DNA from: Roseovarius salincola
GTDB lineage: Bacteria > Pseudomonadota > Alphaproteobacteria > Rhodobacterales > Rhodobacteraceae
DNA: 64,000 nt
Reading direction: 5' to 3'
Assembly: GCF_026891095.1 (NCBI RefSeq)
Contig: NZ_JAPTNL010000006.1
Span: forward strand, 101,829-165,828
Below are positions 32,495 to 42,704 of the stretch, in pieces. The position numbers were made by a program, and so were the translations under genes. The stretch's first letter is position 1; each line of letters begins with the position of its first letter. The notes under the pieces were generated by a model. It did no database searches. It saw only the letters and a list, made by a program, of their open reading frames with translations, and was not told the DNA's origin.

Positions 32495-33622
32495 ATGAGC
32501 GACACGCTGCGCAGGACGCCACTGCACGCATTGCACCTTGAGTTGGGAGCCAAGATGGTGCCCTTCGCAGGCTATGAGATGCCCGTGCAATACCCGCTTG
32601 GGGTGATGAAGGAACATCTGCATACCCGCGACGAGGCGGGGCTTTTCGATGTCAGTCACATGGGGCAGCTCATTGTGCGGGCCAAGGACGGCTACGAGGC
32701 GGCCGCGCGCGCGCTGGAAGCGCTTGTGCCGGTCGACCTGCTGGGGCTTGGCGCGGGGCGTCAACGCTATGGGGTCTTCACCAACGAAGCGGGCGGCATT
32801 CTGGACGATCTGATGATCGCGCATCGCGACGATCATCTTTTTGTCGTGGTCAACGCGGCCTGCAAGGAGGCCGATATCGCCCATATGCACGCCGCGATGA
32901 CGGGCTGCGCCGTGGAAGTGATCACCGACCGCGCGCTTCTGGCCCTTCAGGGGCCGCGCGCCGAAGCGGTTCTGACCAAGCTCGTTCCGGAAGTGGCCGG
33001 CATGCGCTTCATGGATGTGGCCGTCCTTGCGAGCGATCATGGTGAGCTATGGATATCGAGATCTGGCTACACCGGCGAGGATGGGTTCGAGATTTCCGTC
33101 GCCAATGACAGCGCCGAGGCTTTCGCCCGCGTCCTGCTGGCGCATGACGAGGTGGAGCCCATCGGCCTTGGAGCGCGTGACAGCCTGCGCCTCGAGGCGG
33201 GGCTTTGCCTTTACGGTAACGACATTGACAGCGCCACGACGCCTGTAGAGGCCGGGCTGGCTTGGGCGATCCAGAAGGTTCGCCGGGGAGGTGGCGCGCG
33301 CGCGGGTGGTTTCCCCGGCGCGAATGTCATATTGGAACAGCTCGAAAACGGTGCACCGCGCCGACGCGTGGGATTGCGCCCTGAGGGGCGCGCGCCGATG
33401 CGCGAGGGCACCGAGCTTTTTGACCAGGCAGAGGGCGGCGCGTCCGTGGGGCGCGTTACTTCGGGCGCATACGGCCCGACGATCGGCGCGCCGATGTCAA
33501 TGGGGTACGTGCCATCTGAGATGGCCGAAACCGGCACCAAGCTGTATGGCGAGGTGCGCGGTAAACGCATGCCGGTAAATGTGGCGAAGATGCCATTCAC
33601 CCCGGCCAATTTCAAACGCTGA
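32495..33622 (+). CDS. gcvT: Glycine cleavage system T protein (aminomethyltransferase)
   Basis: Transfers the methylene group from aminomethyl-lipoyl GcvH to tetrahydrofolate, releasing ammonia. 375 residues with normal family motifs: [17 protein letters not shown], the Asp in LDDLMIAH that binds folate, and [10 protein letters not shown]. The [16 protein letters not shown] has GGGGAGAT upstream; an upstream in-frame ATG at 32438 would start inside the leader right after the riboswitch. First gene of gcvT-gcvH-gcvP. Confidence 0.97.
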   Translation: MSDTLRRTPLHALHLELGAKMVPFAGYEMPVQYPLGVMKEHLHTRDEAGLFDVSHMGQLIVRAKDGYEAAARALEALVPVDLLGLGAGRQRYGVFTNEAGGILDDLMIAHRDDHLFVVVNAACKEADIAHMHAAMTGCAVEVITDRALLALQGPRAEAVLTKLVPEVAGMRFMDVAVLASDHGELWISRSGYTGEDGFEISVANDSAEAFARVLLAHDEVEPIGLGARDSLRLEAGLCLYGNDIDSATTPVEAGLAWAIQKVRRGGGARAGGFPGANVILEQLENGAPRRRVGLRPEGRAPMREGTELFDQAEGGASVGRVTSGAYGPTIGAPMSMGYVPSEMAETGTKLYGEVRGKRMPVNVAKMPFTPANFKR

Positions 33623-33641
33623 CGACAGGGGAGAGCGACAT

Positions 33642-34001
33642 ATGAAATTCACCGAAGAACACGAATGGCTGCGCGCGGATGGCGATGTGGTCGTGGTGGG
33701 CATCACCGAACATGCCAGCGAACAGCTTGGCGATGTGGTGTTCGTGGAACTGCCCGAAGTCGGCACCCAGGTCACCAAGGGCGACGACATCGTGGTGATC
33801 GAAAGCGTCAAGGCCGCAAGCGATATCCTCGCGCCCGTGGATGGCGAGATCATCGAGATCAACGAGACGCTGGCCGACGATCCGGGCAAGGTGAATTCTG
33901 ATCCTTTGGGCGATGCATGGTTCTTCAAGCTCAAGACCAGCGACCCCTCCCAAATGGACGACTACATGGACGAGGACGCCTACAAGGAATTCATAGGCTG
34001 A
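33642..34001 (+). CDS. gcvH: Glycine cleavage system H protein (lipoyl carrier)
   Basis: 119-residue lipoyl-domain protein that shuttles the aminomethyl group between P, T and L proteins. The lipoylated lysine is Lys57 in [10 protein letters not shown]. Start MKFTEEHEW with GGGGAGAG upstream; 19 bases after gcvT. It is followed by a GC-rich hairpin before gcvP. Confidence 0.97.
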   Translation: MKFTEEHEWLRADGDVVVVGITEHASEQLGDVVFVELPEVGTQVTKGDDIVVIESVKAASDILAPVDGEIIEINETLADDPGKVNSDPLGDAWFFKLKTSDPSQMDDYMDEDAYKEFIG

Positions 34002-34009
34002 TGCTCCCT

Positions 34010-34031
34010 GCGGCGGCGGCACGGCCGCCGC
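34010..34031 (+). terminator. Hairpin between gcvH and gcvP
   Basis: GCGGCGGC (34010-34017) pairs with GCCGCCGC (34024-34031), followed by TTTCTG. It may reduce read-through into gcvP or stabilise the gcvTH message. Confidence 0.55.
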
Positions 34032-34099
34032 TTTCTGACCAACATGTCGGGGCGGCCACCAAGCCGCGCCCCTGGCCGATGATATGAAAAGGACAGACC

Positions 34100-36949
34100 A
34101 TGCCTTTCGAGCCGATCGACTATCTGCCGTATGATTTCGCCAACCGCCGCCATATCGGCCCCTCGCCCGATGAAATGGCGCAGATGCTGGACGTTTTGGG
34201 GGTGGATAACCTTGAGGCGTTGATTGACGACACGGTTCCCAGGTCGATCCGCCAGGAGGAACCGCTCGATTTCGGCAAGCCGATGTCCGAACGCGAATTG
34301 CTGCACCACATGCGCAAGGTTGCGGACAAGAACAAGGTGCTGATTTCGTTGATCGGTCAGGGCTATCACGGAACGGTCACGCCGCCCGCGATCCAGCGCA
34401 ACATCCTCGAGAACCCGGCCTGGTATACCGCCTACACGCCCTATCAGCCCGAGATCAGCCAAGGGCGGCTTGAGGCCCTGCTGAACTTTCAGACCATGGT
34501 CAGCGACCTCACCGGACTCGAGATCGCCAATGCATCGCTTCTCGATGAATCCACCGCCGCAGCCGAGGCGATGACCATGGCGCAGCGGGTCGCGAAATCG
34601 AAGGCGAAGGCGTTCTTCATCGACGAAAACTGCCACCCGCAGAACATCGCCGTCATGCGCACCCGCGCCGCCCCTCTGGATATCGAGATCATCGTCGGCG
34701 CACCAGATGAGATGGAGGCCGACAAGGTCTTCGGCGCGATCTTCCAGTATCCGGGCACGCATGGGCATCTGCGCGACTTCTCGGGCGAAATGGCGGCCCT
34801 GCACGAGGCCAGAGCGATCGGTATCGTGAGCGCAGATCCGATGGCGCTGACCCTGCTCAAGGAACCGGGCGCAATGGGCGCTGATATCGCCGTGGGTTCG
34901 ACACAGCGCTTCGGCGTGCCGATGGGCTATGGCGGCCCGCATGCCGCCTACATGGCCACCAAGGAAGCTTACAAGCGCGCCCTGCCGGGGCGTCTCGTCG
35001 GGGTCTCGGTGGACAGTCACGGCAACCGCGCCTACCGGCTGGCGCTTCAGACCCGCGAACAGCATATCCGCCGCGAAAAGGCCACGTCGAATGTCTGCAC
35101 CGCGCAGGCGCTTCTGGCGGTGATGGCGTCGATGTATGCGGTGTTTCACGGGCCCAAGGGCCTGAAGGCGATCGCGCAGCGCATCCACCGCAAGACCGTG
35201 CGCCTTGCAAGGGGGCTAGAGGCGGCGGGATTTCATGTCGAGCCGGACACCTTCTTCGACACGATCACCGTCGATGTCGGGCTGTTGCAGCGCGGCGTGC
35301 TTCAGGCGGCGGTGCGCGAGGGGGTGAACCTGCGACGCGTCGGCGATACCAAGATCGGCATTGCGCTTGACGAGCGCACCCGCCCGGCCACGATCGAAGC
35401 TGTCTGGCGCGCCTTCGGGATCGTCATGGAGGATAGCGATTTCGCCCCTGAATACCGGATGCCGGATTCCTTGCTGCGGTCATCCGATTACCTGACGCAC
35501 CCGATTTTTCATATGAACCGCGCCGAGACCGAGATGATGCGCTACATGCGACGCCTTGCGGATCGTGATCTGGCGCTGGATCGCGCTATGATCCCGCTTG
35601 GCTCCTGCACGATGAAGCTCAATTCCGCTGCCGAGATGATGCCGGTGAGCTGGCGTGAGTTCTCGTTGCTGCATCCCTTCGTGCCCAAGGATCAGGCGGC
35701 AGGTTATCGTGAGATGATCGACGATCTGAGCGCCAAACTGTGCAGCATAACCGGTTACGCGGCGATCTCGATGCAGCCCAATTCCGGCGCGCAGGGGGAG
35801 TATGCGGGTCTGTTGACGATCTCCGCCTGGCACCGCGCCAATGGCGAAGGGCATCGCAGGATCTGCCTTATCCCGATGAGCGCGCATGGCACTAACCCGG
35901 CCAGCGCCCATATGGTGGGCTGGGACGTGGTGGTCGTCAAATCGGCTGCGAACGGTGATATCGACGTCGACGATTTCCGCGCCAAGGCGCAAGAGCATGC
36001 CGATAATCTGGTGGGCTGCATGATCACCTACCCCTCGACCCATGGTGTCTTCGAAGAGACCGTGCGCGAGGTCTGCGACATCACCCATGAATATGGCGGA
36101 CAGGTCTATATCGACGGTGCCAACATGAATGCCATGGTGGGGTTGGCGCGCCCCGGCGATGTGGGCGGCGACGTCAGCCATCTCAACCTGCATAAGACCT
36201 TCTGCATCCCGCATGGCGGTGGCGGTCCCGGCATGGGGCCGATCGGTGTTAAGGAACATCTGGTACCACATTTGCCCGGCCACCCGGTGACGGACGGCAC
36301 CGAGGGGCCGGTCTCGGCCGCGCCCTATGGCTCGCCGTCACTCTTGCCGATCTCCTGGGCCTATTGCCTTATGATGGGCGGCGAGGGGCTCACGCAGGCG
36401 ACGCGCGTGGCCATTCTGAATGCCAACTACATCGCCAAGCGGCTCGAGGGCGCCTATGACGTGCTTTACAAGGGGCCGACGGGTCGCGTGGCGCATGAGT
36501 GCATTCTCGACACGCGCCCCTTCGAGAAAAGCGCAGGCGTCAGCGTGGACGATATCGCCAAGCGGCTGGTCGATTGCGGCTTCCACGCGCCGACCATGAG
36601 CTTTCCGGTGGCGGGGACGCTGATGGTCGAACCCACCGAAAGCGAAACCAAGGCCGAGTTGGACCGCTTCTGCGATGCGATGCTGGCGATCCGGCAGGAG
36701 ATTCGCGACATTGAGGAAGGCCGCAGCGACCGTGAGAACAACCCGCTCAGGAACGCGCCCCACACGGTCGAGGATCTGGTCGGAGACTGGGATCGCCCCT
36801 ATCGCCGCGAGCAAGGCTGCTTTCCGCCCGGCGCTTTCCGGGTGGACAAGTATTGGCCGCCGGTCAACCGCGTCGACAATGTCTATGGCGACAGGCACCT
36901 GATCTGCACCTGCCCGCCGATGGAAAGCTACGCGGACGCTGCCGAATAA
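34100..36949 (+). CDS. gcvP: Glycine dehydrogenase (decarboxylating), glycine cleavage P protein
   Basis: PLP enzyme that decarboxylates glycine and loads the aminomethyl group on GcvH. 949 residues: the single-chain homodimer form with two PLP-fold halves. The PLP lysine is Lys699 in [16 protein letters not shown]. The first half keeps the fold ([31 protein letters not shown]) without the lysine. AAAGGACAG precedes the ATG. Part of the riboswitch-controlled gcv operon; lpd (L protein) is not in the window. Confidence 0.97.
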   Translation: MPFEPIDYLPYDFANRRHIGPSPDEMAQMLDVLGVDNLEALIDDTVPRSIRQEEPLDFGKPMSERELLHHMRKVADKNKVLISLIGQGYHGTVTPPAIQRNILENPAWYTAYTPYQPEISQGRLEALLNFQTMVSDLTGLEIANASLLDESTAAAEAMTMAQRVAKSKAKAFFIDENCHPQNIAVMRTRAAPLDIEIIVGAPDEMEADKVFGAIFQYPGTHGHLRDFSGEMAALHEARAIGIVSADPMALTLLKEPGAMGADIAVGSTQRFGVPMGYGGPHAAYMATKEAYKRALPGRLVGVSVDSHGNRAYRLALQTREQHIRREKATSNVCTAQALLAVMASMYAVFHGPKGLKAIAQRIHRKTVRLARGLEAAGFHVEPDTFFDTITVDVGLLQRGVLQAAVREGVNLRRVGDTKIGIALDERTRPATIEAVWRAFGIVMEDSDFAPEYRMPDSLLRSSDYLTHPIFHMNRAETEMMRYMRRLADRDLALDRAMIPLGSCTMKLNSAAEMMPVSWREFSLLHPFVPKDQAAGYREMIDDLSAKLCSITGYAAISMQPNSGAQGEYAGLLTISAWHRANGEGHRRICLIPMSAHGTNPASAHMVGWDVVVVKSAANGDIDVDDFRAKAQEHADNLVGCMITYPSTHGVFEETVREVCDITHEYGGQVYIDGANMNAMVGLARPGDVGGDVSHLNLHKTFCIPHGGGGPGMGPIGVKEHLVPHLPGHPVTDGTEGPVSAAPYGSPSLLPISWAYCLMMGGEGLTQATRVAILNANYIAKRLEGAYDVLYKGPTGRVAHECILDTRPFEKSAGVSVDDIAKRLVDCGFHAPTMSFPVAGTLMVEPTESETKAELDRFCDAMLAIRQEIRDIEEGRSDRENNPLRNAPHTVEDLVGDWDRPYRREQGCFPPGAFRVDKYWPPVNRVDNVYGDRHLICTCPPMESYADAAE

Positions 36950-36970
36950 GCGCCGAATAAGCGAAAAGCG

Positions 36971-36999
36971 GGCAGGCGGGCCAAGCCGGGCCGCCTGCC
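36971..36999. terminator. gcv operon terminator (shared with convergent ABC permease)
   Basis: GGCAGGCGG (36971-36979) pairs with CCGCCTGCC (36991-36999) between two convergent gene ends (36949 and 37008). Confidence 0.7.
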
Positions 37000-37007
37000 T
37001 GCCTGCG

Positions 37008-39527
37008 CTATTCCCTTGCGCGAAGAATGCGTGCGGGGCGCGCCTTCATAGGCCGCCACGCAAAGCCCAGACCGGCCAGAAGGCTTATCAGCGCCCCGCC
37101 GCTGACGATCATCACCGCCGAGCCCCAGGCGACGGCAAAATCCGTATCCATCACGAAATAGGTCACGGCCCATCCACCGGCGATTCCAGTCGCAAGGGCG
37201 ATAAGCCCGGCCGCCGCCCCCAGAAGCGCTGCGCGCAGCGCGAGGCTTTGCAGAATGCGGGCGCGACTGGCACCTATCGCCTTGAGGATCGCTGCTTCGC
37301 GTGTGCGTGCGGTTTGATCTGCGGCCGCCGCCCCGATCAGCACTAGAAACCCGGTCAGCAAGGTCGCGGTCGCGCCCCAGGCGGTGGCCGAGGCCAGCCC
37401 CGCGAGGACCCCAGACACCCGGTCGATGGCGTCCCGCACGCGGATCGCGGTGATGTTGGGGAACTGCCCCGACAGGTCGCGCAGGATCGCCGCTTCGGCC
37501 TCGGGTTCAGCATAGACCGTGGCGATGAATGTATGGGGGGCGGCCTCCAGTGAGGCGGGGTTCATGACCATGACGAAACCCATTCCCGCGGTCGAGAAAT
37601 CGACCTCGCGCAGCGATGTCAGCGTGGCGTTGATGTCGCGGCCAAGGATGTTGACGGTGATCACGTCACCCAGCTTCAGCCCGATCTCGGCAGCCTCCTC
37701 GGCGGCGAAACTAATCTGGGGCGGTCCGTCATATCCGGCCCCCCACCAGTCGCCTTCGGTCAGGGTGGTGCGGTCTGGCAGCTCGGCGGCATAGCTGATG
37801 CCGCGGTCGCCCTCGATCACCCAATGGCCGCCTGCGACCTCATTCGCCGGGCGTTCGTTGATCCGTGTCAGGATACCGCGCAGCATCGGGGCCGAGTCGA
37901 TCCCGGTCACTGCCGGGTCACTTTCGAGCCGCTCCATGAAACCGGGCATCTGGTCTTTCTGGATGTCGACGAAGAAATAGGCCGGGGCGCGGGCCGGCAA
38001 ATCGCGCGAGATCGCGCTTCGCAGATTCTGGTCGATCTGGCCAACGGCGGCCAGCACCGAGAGGCCCAGACCAAGCGATAGGACCACCGGACCCGCGGTG
38101 CTGCCTGGCCCGCCGATGGCCGCAAGCGCCCAGCCAAGCGCGGGACGCCCGCGCGCCGCGGTTTTCAGCCGCCGTGCGCCCTGTCGGATAGCGATCGCGG
38201 CAAGGCCAAGCAAAACCAGTGCCCCGGCGATGCCACCCGCAGTCCACATCGTCAGCATGAGATTGCCTGAAAACCACGTCGCCGCACTTAGCAACGCGCC
38301 CGTCAACAGGGCGATGGTCACCAGATAGGGCCAACGCGGCAGCGCTTGCCCCGCGCCAAACGCATCGCGAAACAGGGTTGCCGCGCGGATATCCTGTGCC
38401 CTTGCCAGCGGCCAGAGAGTGAAGATCAGGACCGTCAGCACCGAGTAAAGCACCGCCTCGCCCATCGGGCCGGGATAGGGCGCGAACACCGCGGGCACCG
38501 GCAAACGCGACTCGATCAGCGGTGCCAGAAGGATCGGTGTTCCGACGCCCAGACCCAGACCCAGCACGAGACCCAGACAGGCCAGCACGCCGATCTGGAG
38601 GAAATAGGTCAGGAAGATGGTCTGCCGGTCCGCGCCCAACGTGCGCAGCGTGGCGATCGTTTCGGTCTTGGTCGCCAGATAGGCCCGCAGCGCCGCAGAG
38701 ATTCCGACGCCTCCCACGGCCAGCCCCGAGAGGCCGACAAGCACCAAGAACGCGCCCAGTCGGTTCACGAACTCCGCCACGCGCGGCGCGCCATTGCGCG
38801 CATCGCTCCAGCGCAGTCCGCTATCGGGAAAGGCGGCTTCGACCTCCCGCTGCAAACCCGCCAGATCGGCGCTGGCGGGAAGGTCCATGCGGTAATGCGT
38901 GGAAAAAAGTGTTCCGGGTCCGAGCAGGCCCGACCCATCCAGCGCGTCGGTCTGAACGATGGTGCGCGGGCCAAGGCTGAAGCCAGCCGTCGCATTATCA
39001 GGCTCACGCATGATTTCAGCGCTCAGAACATAGTCATTCGAACCCAGCTTGAACCTGTCGCCGGGCTCCAGCCCCAGTTTTGCACTCAGAAGGGGGTCCA
39101 TCACCGCACCGGGAGTGCCGTCCTGTCCTGCAAGCGCCTGATCCAGTGCCATCTCGGGTGACAGTTCGATCTGTCCCAAAAGGGGGTAGGCGCTGTCGAC
39201 CGCCTTGATCTGCGTGAGGCTCCGCTCGCCGTCCGGCGACACCGCCATCGAGCGGAAATCGGCGATCTCCGAGACGCGCTCGGCTTTGTTATTCATCCAT
39301 TCGCGCTCGGCTGGCGTGGCGAAACGATAGGTCAGCTCGATTTCCGCATCGCCGCCCAACAGGACCGCCCCCTCCTGTGCCAGCCCGGTGGTGATGCTCT
39401 CACGCACGGTGCCGATAGCGGCGATGGCGGCGACGCCCAGGATCACGCAGCCAAGGAAAATGCGAAAACCGCGCAAGCCGCCGCGCAGTTCGCGCCGCGC
39501 AAAGCGCATCGCCGTCAGTAGCCTCAT
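37008..39527 (-). CDS. FtsX-family ABC transporter permease (YbbP-like)
   Basis: 839-residue permease with about ten helices and two FtsX/MacB-like core domains separated by large periplasmic parts. N-terminus [17 protein letters not shown] then a first anchor helix (FLGCVILGVAAIAAIGTV); FtsX cores include LATKTETIATLRTLGA and AAILKAIGASRARIL. ATG overlaps the stop of the ATPase gene by four bases. The pair ATPase-permease next to a divergent tesA-type gene repeats the tesA/ybbA-ybbP arrangement of E. coli. Role probably in lipid or envelope handling; substrate unknown. Confidence 0.9.
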   Translation of the reverse strand: MRLLTAMRFARRELRGGLRGFRIFLGCVILGVAAIAAIGTVRESITTGLAQEGAVLLGGDAEIELTYRFATPAEREWMNNKAERVSEIADFRSMAVSPDGERSLTQIKAVDSAYPLLGQIELSPEMALDQALAGQDGTPGAVMDPLLSAKLGLEPGDRFKLGSNDYVLSAEIMREPDNATAGFSLGPRTIVQTDALDGSGLLGPGTLFSTHYRMDLPASADLAGLQREVEAAFPDSGLRWSDARNGAPRVAEFVNRLGAFLVLVGLSGLAVGGVGISAALRAYLATKTETIATLRTLGADRQTIFLTYFLQIGVLACLGLVLGLGLGVGTPILLAPLIESRLPVPAVFAPYPGPMGEAVLYSVLTVLIFTLWPLARAQDIRAATLFRDAFGAGQALPRWPYLVTIALLTGALLSAATWFSGNLMLTMWTAGGIAGALVLLGLAAIAIRQGARRLKTAARGRPALGWALAAIGGPGSTAGPVVLSLGLGLSVLAAVGQIDQNLRSAISRDLPARAPAYFFVDIQKDQMPGFMERLESDPAVTGIDSAPMLRGILTRINERPANEVAGGHWVIEGDRGISYAAELPDRTTLTEGDWWGAGYDGPPQISFAAEEAAEIGLKLGDVITVNILGRDINATLTSLREVDFSTAGMGFVMVMNPASLEAAPHTFIATVYAEPEAEAAILRDLSGQFPNITAIRVRDAIDRVSGVLAGLASATAWGATATLLTGFLVLIGAAAADQTARTREAAILKAIGASRARILQSLALRAALLGAAAGLIALATGIAGGWAVTYFVMDTDFAVAWGSAVMIVSGGALISLLAGLGFAWRPMKARPARILRARE

Positions 39528-40213
39528 GCAGGCACCCGGGCCATGTCGGAAAGGCACCCATCCACCAGTTCCACCACCCTGTCGCAACGTGCCGCAAGAT
39601 CGGGCGCATGTGTGACGAGCACCAGGGTTGCGCCATGCCGACGGCTGAGGTCGAAGAGAAGCTCGATGATCGACGCGCCCGTGACGCCGTCGAGGTTGCC
39701 GGTGGGTTCATCCGCCAGCACGATGTCGGGACGGGGTGCTGCTGCGCGGGCAAGGGCAACACGCTGCTGTTCTCCACCCGAAAGTTGCGAGGGGTAATGC
39801 TCGCCCCGGTCAGACAGGCCGACCGCTTCCAGTTCCTCGGCGGCGCGCTTGAACGCATCGGGGTGCCCTGCCAGTTCCAGCGGTGCAGCGACGTTCTCAA
39901 GCGCCGTCATCGTGGGAATCAGGTGGAAGGACTGGAAGACCACGCCGAAATGATCACGCCGCAGCCGCGCCAGTTGATCCTCGTTCATATCGGAAAGATC
40001 ATGGCCAAGCGCGAGGACCTGCCCTGAACTGGCCCGCTCAAGCCCGCCCATCAGCATCAGAAGCGAAGACTTGCCGGAACCCGAGGGGCCAACAAGGCCG
40101 AGCGTTTCGCCTTTCTGGACATCCAGGGTTATCCCGTGGAGTATCCGGACAAGCCCCGCATTGCCCTGAAGCGAAAGCGCGGCGTCATTGAGTGAAAGGA
40201 CGGGATCGGTCAT
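39524..40213 (-). CDS. ABC transporter ATPase (YbbA/LolD-like)
   Basis: 229-residue ATPase: Walker [11 protein letters not shown]-loop FQSFHLIP, signature [14 protein letters not shown], Walker [14 protein letters not shown] and switch His in VTHAPDL. This is the MacB/LolD/YbbA type that drives FtsX-like permeases. The ATG ([13 protein letters not shown]) shares two bases with the ATG of the divergent tesA-type gene. Longer in-frame sequence would overlap tesA far more and does not look conserved. Confidence 0.92.
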   Translation of the reverse strand: MTDPVLSLNDAALSLQGNAGLVRILHGITLDVQKGETLGLVGPSGSGKSSLLMLMGGLERASSGQVLALGHDLSDMNEDQLARLRRDHFGVVFQSFHLIPTMTALENVAAPLELAGHPDAFKRAAEELEAVGLSDRGEHYPSQLSGGEQQRVALARAAAPRPDIVLADEPTGNLDGVTGASIIELLFDLSRRHGATLVLVTHAPDLAARCDRVVELVDGCLSDMARVPA

Positions 40214-40892
40214 GCAGCTGCGCCTGATTACAAAGAACTTTCTGTCATATGGTGTATGCCTGCTGGGGGGCAAGGTGGCAGCTGCCTTTCTTTTTGTCGC
40301 AGCACCTGCCGCCATGGCCGATCCGGTGACGGTGCTTGCGCTAGGGGATAGCCTGACGCAGGGCTATGGTCTCCCCGAAGAGCAGGGGCTGGTGCCGCAG
40401 CTTGAGCGTTGGCTTGAAGCGCAAGGGGTCGAGGCCGAGCTGATCAATGGTGGTGTTTCGGGGGATACGACGGCAGGCGGTGCCGCGCGCGTGGACTGGA
40501 GCCTGACACCCGAGGTTGGCGCCATGATCGTCGCGCTTGGCGCAAACGACCTCTTGCGCGGCATCGACCCGGAGGTCGCCCGCGCCAATCTGGAGCGGAT
40601 CTTGAAGACCGCAAAGTCAGAGGGCGTTGAGGTTCTGCTTGTCGGCATGTCGGCGCCGGGCAATTACGGCCCAGATTACAAGGCGGCGTTTGAAGCGATC
40701 TATCCCGAACTGGCACAGGAATACGACACGCTTCTCTTCAGGAATTTCTTTTCCGGTCTGAACGAGGACGATCCGGCCGAGGCGCGCCGCTTCTTCCAGC
40801 CCGATGGCATTCATCCCAATGCGCAGGGCGTGGGGCGTATCGCCGAGGCGCTTGGCCCCGCCGTCAGGGAACTGGTGGCGCGCGCCAAATGA
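40212..40892 (+). CDS. tesA: SGNH-family lysophospholipase/arylesterase (TesA-like)
   Basis: 226-residue GDSL esterase of the TesA group (thioesterase I/protease I/lysophospholipase L1). Signal peptide about residues 1-37 ([10 protein letters not shown] then a hydrophobic run ending AAMA). Block I LALGDSLTQGYG (catalytic Ser), block II GVSGDTT, block III ALGANDLLRG and block V DGIHPNAQG (Asp and His) are all present. Exported to the periplasm. Start codon overlaps that of the divergent ABC ATPase (CATG shared). Confidence 0.93.
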   Translation: MQLRLITKNFLSYGVCLLGGKVAAAFLFVAAPAAMADPVTVLALGDSLTQGYGLPEEQGLVPQLERWLEAQGVEAELINGGVSGDTTAGGAARVDWSLTPEVGAMIVALGANDLLRGIDPEVARANLERILKTAKSEGVEVLLVGMSAPGNYGPDYKAAFEAIYPELAQEYDTLLFRNFFSGLNEDDPAEARRFFQPDGIHPNAQGVGRIAEALGPAVRELVARAK

Positions 40893-40895
40893 AAA

Positions 40896-40916
40896 CGGGC
40901 CCCGGAGAGGGGCCCG
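40896..40916. terminator. Bidirectional terminator between tesA and cspA
   Basis: CGGGCCCC (40896-40903) pairs with GGGGCCCG (40909-40916), five-base loop, with an A-run before it that becomes a T-run on the minus strand for the cold shock gene. Confidence 0.85.
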
Positions 40917-40942
40917 CAAGTGTCACATGCGAATACGCGGGC

Positions 40943-41149
40943 TCAGGCCAGCGCGATATTCGATGCGGACTCGCGGCCATCGCGGCCAGCTTCGATGTCG
41001 AAGGTCACTTTCTGGTTGTCGGCGAGGCCGGTCAGCCCTGCGCGCTCGACAGCCGAAATATGGACGAAAACGTCCTTGCCGCCGCCCTCAGGGGCGATGA
41101 AGCCGTAGCCCTTCGTTGTATTGAACCATTTGACGGTGCCATTGGCCAT
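40943..41149 (-). CDS. Cold shock protein CspA family (first copy)
   Basis: 68-residue OB-fold single-strand nucleic acid binding protein. RNP1 KGYGFIAPE and RNP2 DVFVHISAV are intact; starts MANGTVKWFNTTKG. RNA chaperone function is expected. It is 85-90% identical by eye to the second copy at 42705-42911. A long 5' leader with a conserved hairpin (41171-41193) precedes it, as in many cold-regulated csp mRNAs. Confidence 0.96.
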   Translation of the reverse strand: MANGTVKWFNTTKGYGFIAPEGGGKDVFVHISAVERAGLTGLADNQKVTFDIEAGRDGRESASNIALA

Positions 41150-41170
41150 CCGATTTCTCCTTTGGTTTTC

Positions 41171-41193
41171 GCTGCCCGCCCGAGTGCGGCAGC
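41171..41193 (-). promoter_or_regulatory. 5'-UTR hairpin of first cspA
   Basis: GCTGCCGCACTCGGGCGGGCAGC-type dyad on the minus strand (arms GCTGCCGC and GCGGGCAGC), 22 bases upstream of the ATG. Nearly the same arms occur at the same place before the second cspA. Confidence 0.6.
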
Positions 41194-41344
41194 CCGGCTA
41201 AGTCAGAGCAAGATCGAGTGACTGAGCCGTGGTCGGAGCAGATGGTCGATAGAGGTAACGTCGCACGAAGAATATGGAACGTGCAAATCGGTCCTGCAAG
41301 GGGAAAGCTGCGGAATCCAGTTCTCTGCCGGCCTCGTGGCGGAG

Positions 41345-41902
41345 TCAGATGACGGTCACGACCGTGCCTATGGGGACGCGCTCGTAAAGGTCCTTCACAT
41401 GCTCGTTCAGCATCCGGATGCAACCGTTCGAGACCGACTGGCCGATCGAGCGCGGTGCATTGGTGCCGTGAATGCGGAAATAAGTGTCGCGCCCGTTCTG
41501 GAACAGGTAAAGCGCCCGCGCGCCCAATGGGTTTTCCGGCCCGCCGGGCTGGATATAGTCATTATCCTTAAAGCGCCCGTAAGCGCGAGGGTCGCGTTCG
41601 ATCATTTCCTCGGTGGGGCGCCAGGTGGGCCATTTTTTTTTGACGTCGATGGTTGCGGTGCCGGTGAATTGGAGGCCGGCCTTGCCGACGCCGACGCCGT
41701 AGCGGATTGCCTGGCGGGGGGCGGTGACGAAGTAGAGGAAATGCGCACGCGGCAGCACCAGAAGCTGGCCGGGCTGGTATTCTGCGGAAACACGCACTTG
41801 GGTTGGTTTGAATTTCTCTTCAAGTTCAAAGGCCTGTGCGGTGGCGGGAAGGCTGGCAGCAGCGAGGCCCGCCCCGATGAAAAAACGTCGGTTGAACATC
41901 AT
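41345..41902 (-). CDS. L,D-transpeptidase (YkuD domain), exported
   Basis: 185-residue periplasmic cell-wall enzyme that makes 3-3 cross-links or attaches proteins to peptidoglycan. Signal peptide has RRFFIGAGLAAASLPATA (Tat-like twin Arg followed by FF). Catalytic motif HGTN then SIGQSVSNGCIRM with the active Cys and the conserved Arg. ATG-ATG tandem start; the first gives 185 residues. Stands alone on the minus strand between cspA and a plus-strand gene. Confidence 0.94.
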   Translation of the reverse strand: MMFNRRFFIGAGLAAASLPATAQAFELEEKFKPTQVRVSAEYQPGQLLVLPRAHFLYFVTAPRQAIRYGVGVGKAGLQFTGTATIDVKKKWPTWRPTEEMIERDPRAYGRFKDNDYIQPGGPENPLGARALYLFQNGRDTYFRIHGTNAPRSIGQSVSNGCIRMLNEHVKDLYERVPIGTVVTVI

Positions 41903-42110
41903 TGAATCCCTCGTTTGCTCATGGCGACGTATAGTCTGCGCCTGAGGAAAGGAAAAATCAAAACCCGGTGACCGTCAAAGAATCCCGACAAGCATGGTAT
42001 CGGCATCACGTCGGTATCGCGCCGGCATCGTATCGGTGGCTGCGCGCGCCCGGGTCGGGGCTTGTTAACCCTTTTGCCGGCAGGTTGTCCGCGCCCAGAG
42101 GAGACAGGCG

Positions 42111-42611
42111 ATGACCAGCAAGACCACCCGCCAGCCACCGCGCATGACCAAGACCGAGCGTATCGCCCGCGAAGGGCTGATGAGGAACCTCATTCACCTG
42201 CATCGCGACGGCTGGATCACCTCGGTGATCGCGGACGAGGTGCCCGAGGCCTGGCACACGCTGGAGGCCGATCTGGATGTCGAGGAGAAGAAGCAGAAGG
42301 TCACGCTTTACCTCGATCGTTCGGTGGTGCGTTTCTACCGGGCGATGGGAAAAGGCTATCAGGCGCGGATCAACCGGCTTCTGGCCACATGGGCGCAGAT
42401 GAAGATCGCGGGCGAGGTGCAACTGGATGAACATCTGAAGAAACGGCTGGGTTACAGGGAGCCCGGCCCCGACGACGCGCAGGCAGCGCAGGGCGAGCCG
42501 GACGCGGGGGAAGCGATCGGCGAGAACGAGCGGGCCTGGCTTGAGAGCGGCGGCAGGATCAGCAGCGGCGAGGATGACGGTGGCGGGGAAGGCCCCGTGA
42601 CGCCGGGCTGA
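42111..42611 (+). CDS. BrnA antitoxin-family protein without adjacent toxin
   Basis: 166 residues. The centre (VTLYLDRSVVRFYRAMGKGY then QARINRLLATWAQMK) matches the ribbon-helix-helix-like BrnA/DUF4415 domain with its typical GKGYQxRINxxL signature. An N-terminal ~65-residue region and an acidic, Gly-rich tail (EDDGGGEGP) flank it, making it about twice the size of a normal BrnA. There is no BrnT toxin gene on either side: an intergenic gap and L,D-transpeptidase upstream, cspA downstream. It is probably a domesticated DNA-binding protein rather than half of an active toxin pair. Confidence 0.78.
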   Translation: MTSKTTRQPPRMTKTERIAREGLMRNLIHLHRDGWITSVIADEVPEAWHTLEADLDVEEKKQKVTLYLDRSVVRFYRAMGKGYQARINRLLATWAQMKIAGEVQLDEHLKKRLGYREPGPDDAQAAQGEPDAGEAIGENERAWLESGGRISSGEDDGGGEGPVTPG

Positions 42612-42641
42612 GCGTGCCGGAAAACATCCCTGAAACGCGAA

Positions 42642-42666
42642 GGGGGCGGACCATTGGCCCGCCCCC
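42642..42666. terminator. Hairpin between brnA-like gene and second cspA
   Basis: GGGGGCGG (42642-42649) pairs with CCGCCCCC (42659-42666), extended by an inner CC/GG pair. Lies between two convergent gene ends. Confidence 0.75.
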
Positions 42667-42704
42667 CAAACATTCACCTGTCGCCGCTTGGGCGGTCAGT
42701 GGCC

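Noticed and set aside
42111..42611. A complete BrnTA toxin-antitoxin system
   Set aside because: Only the BrnA-like half is present; the preceding 200 bases hold no toxin frame on the plus strand.
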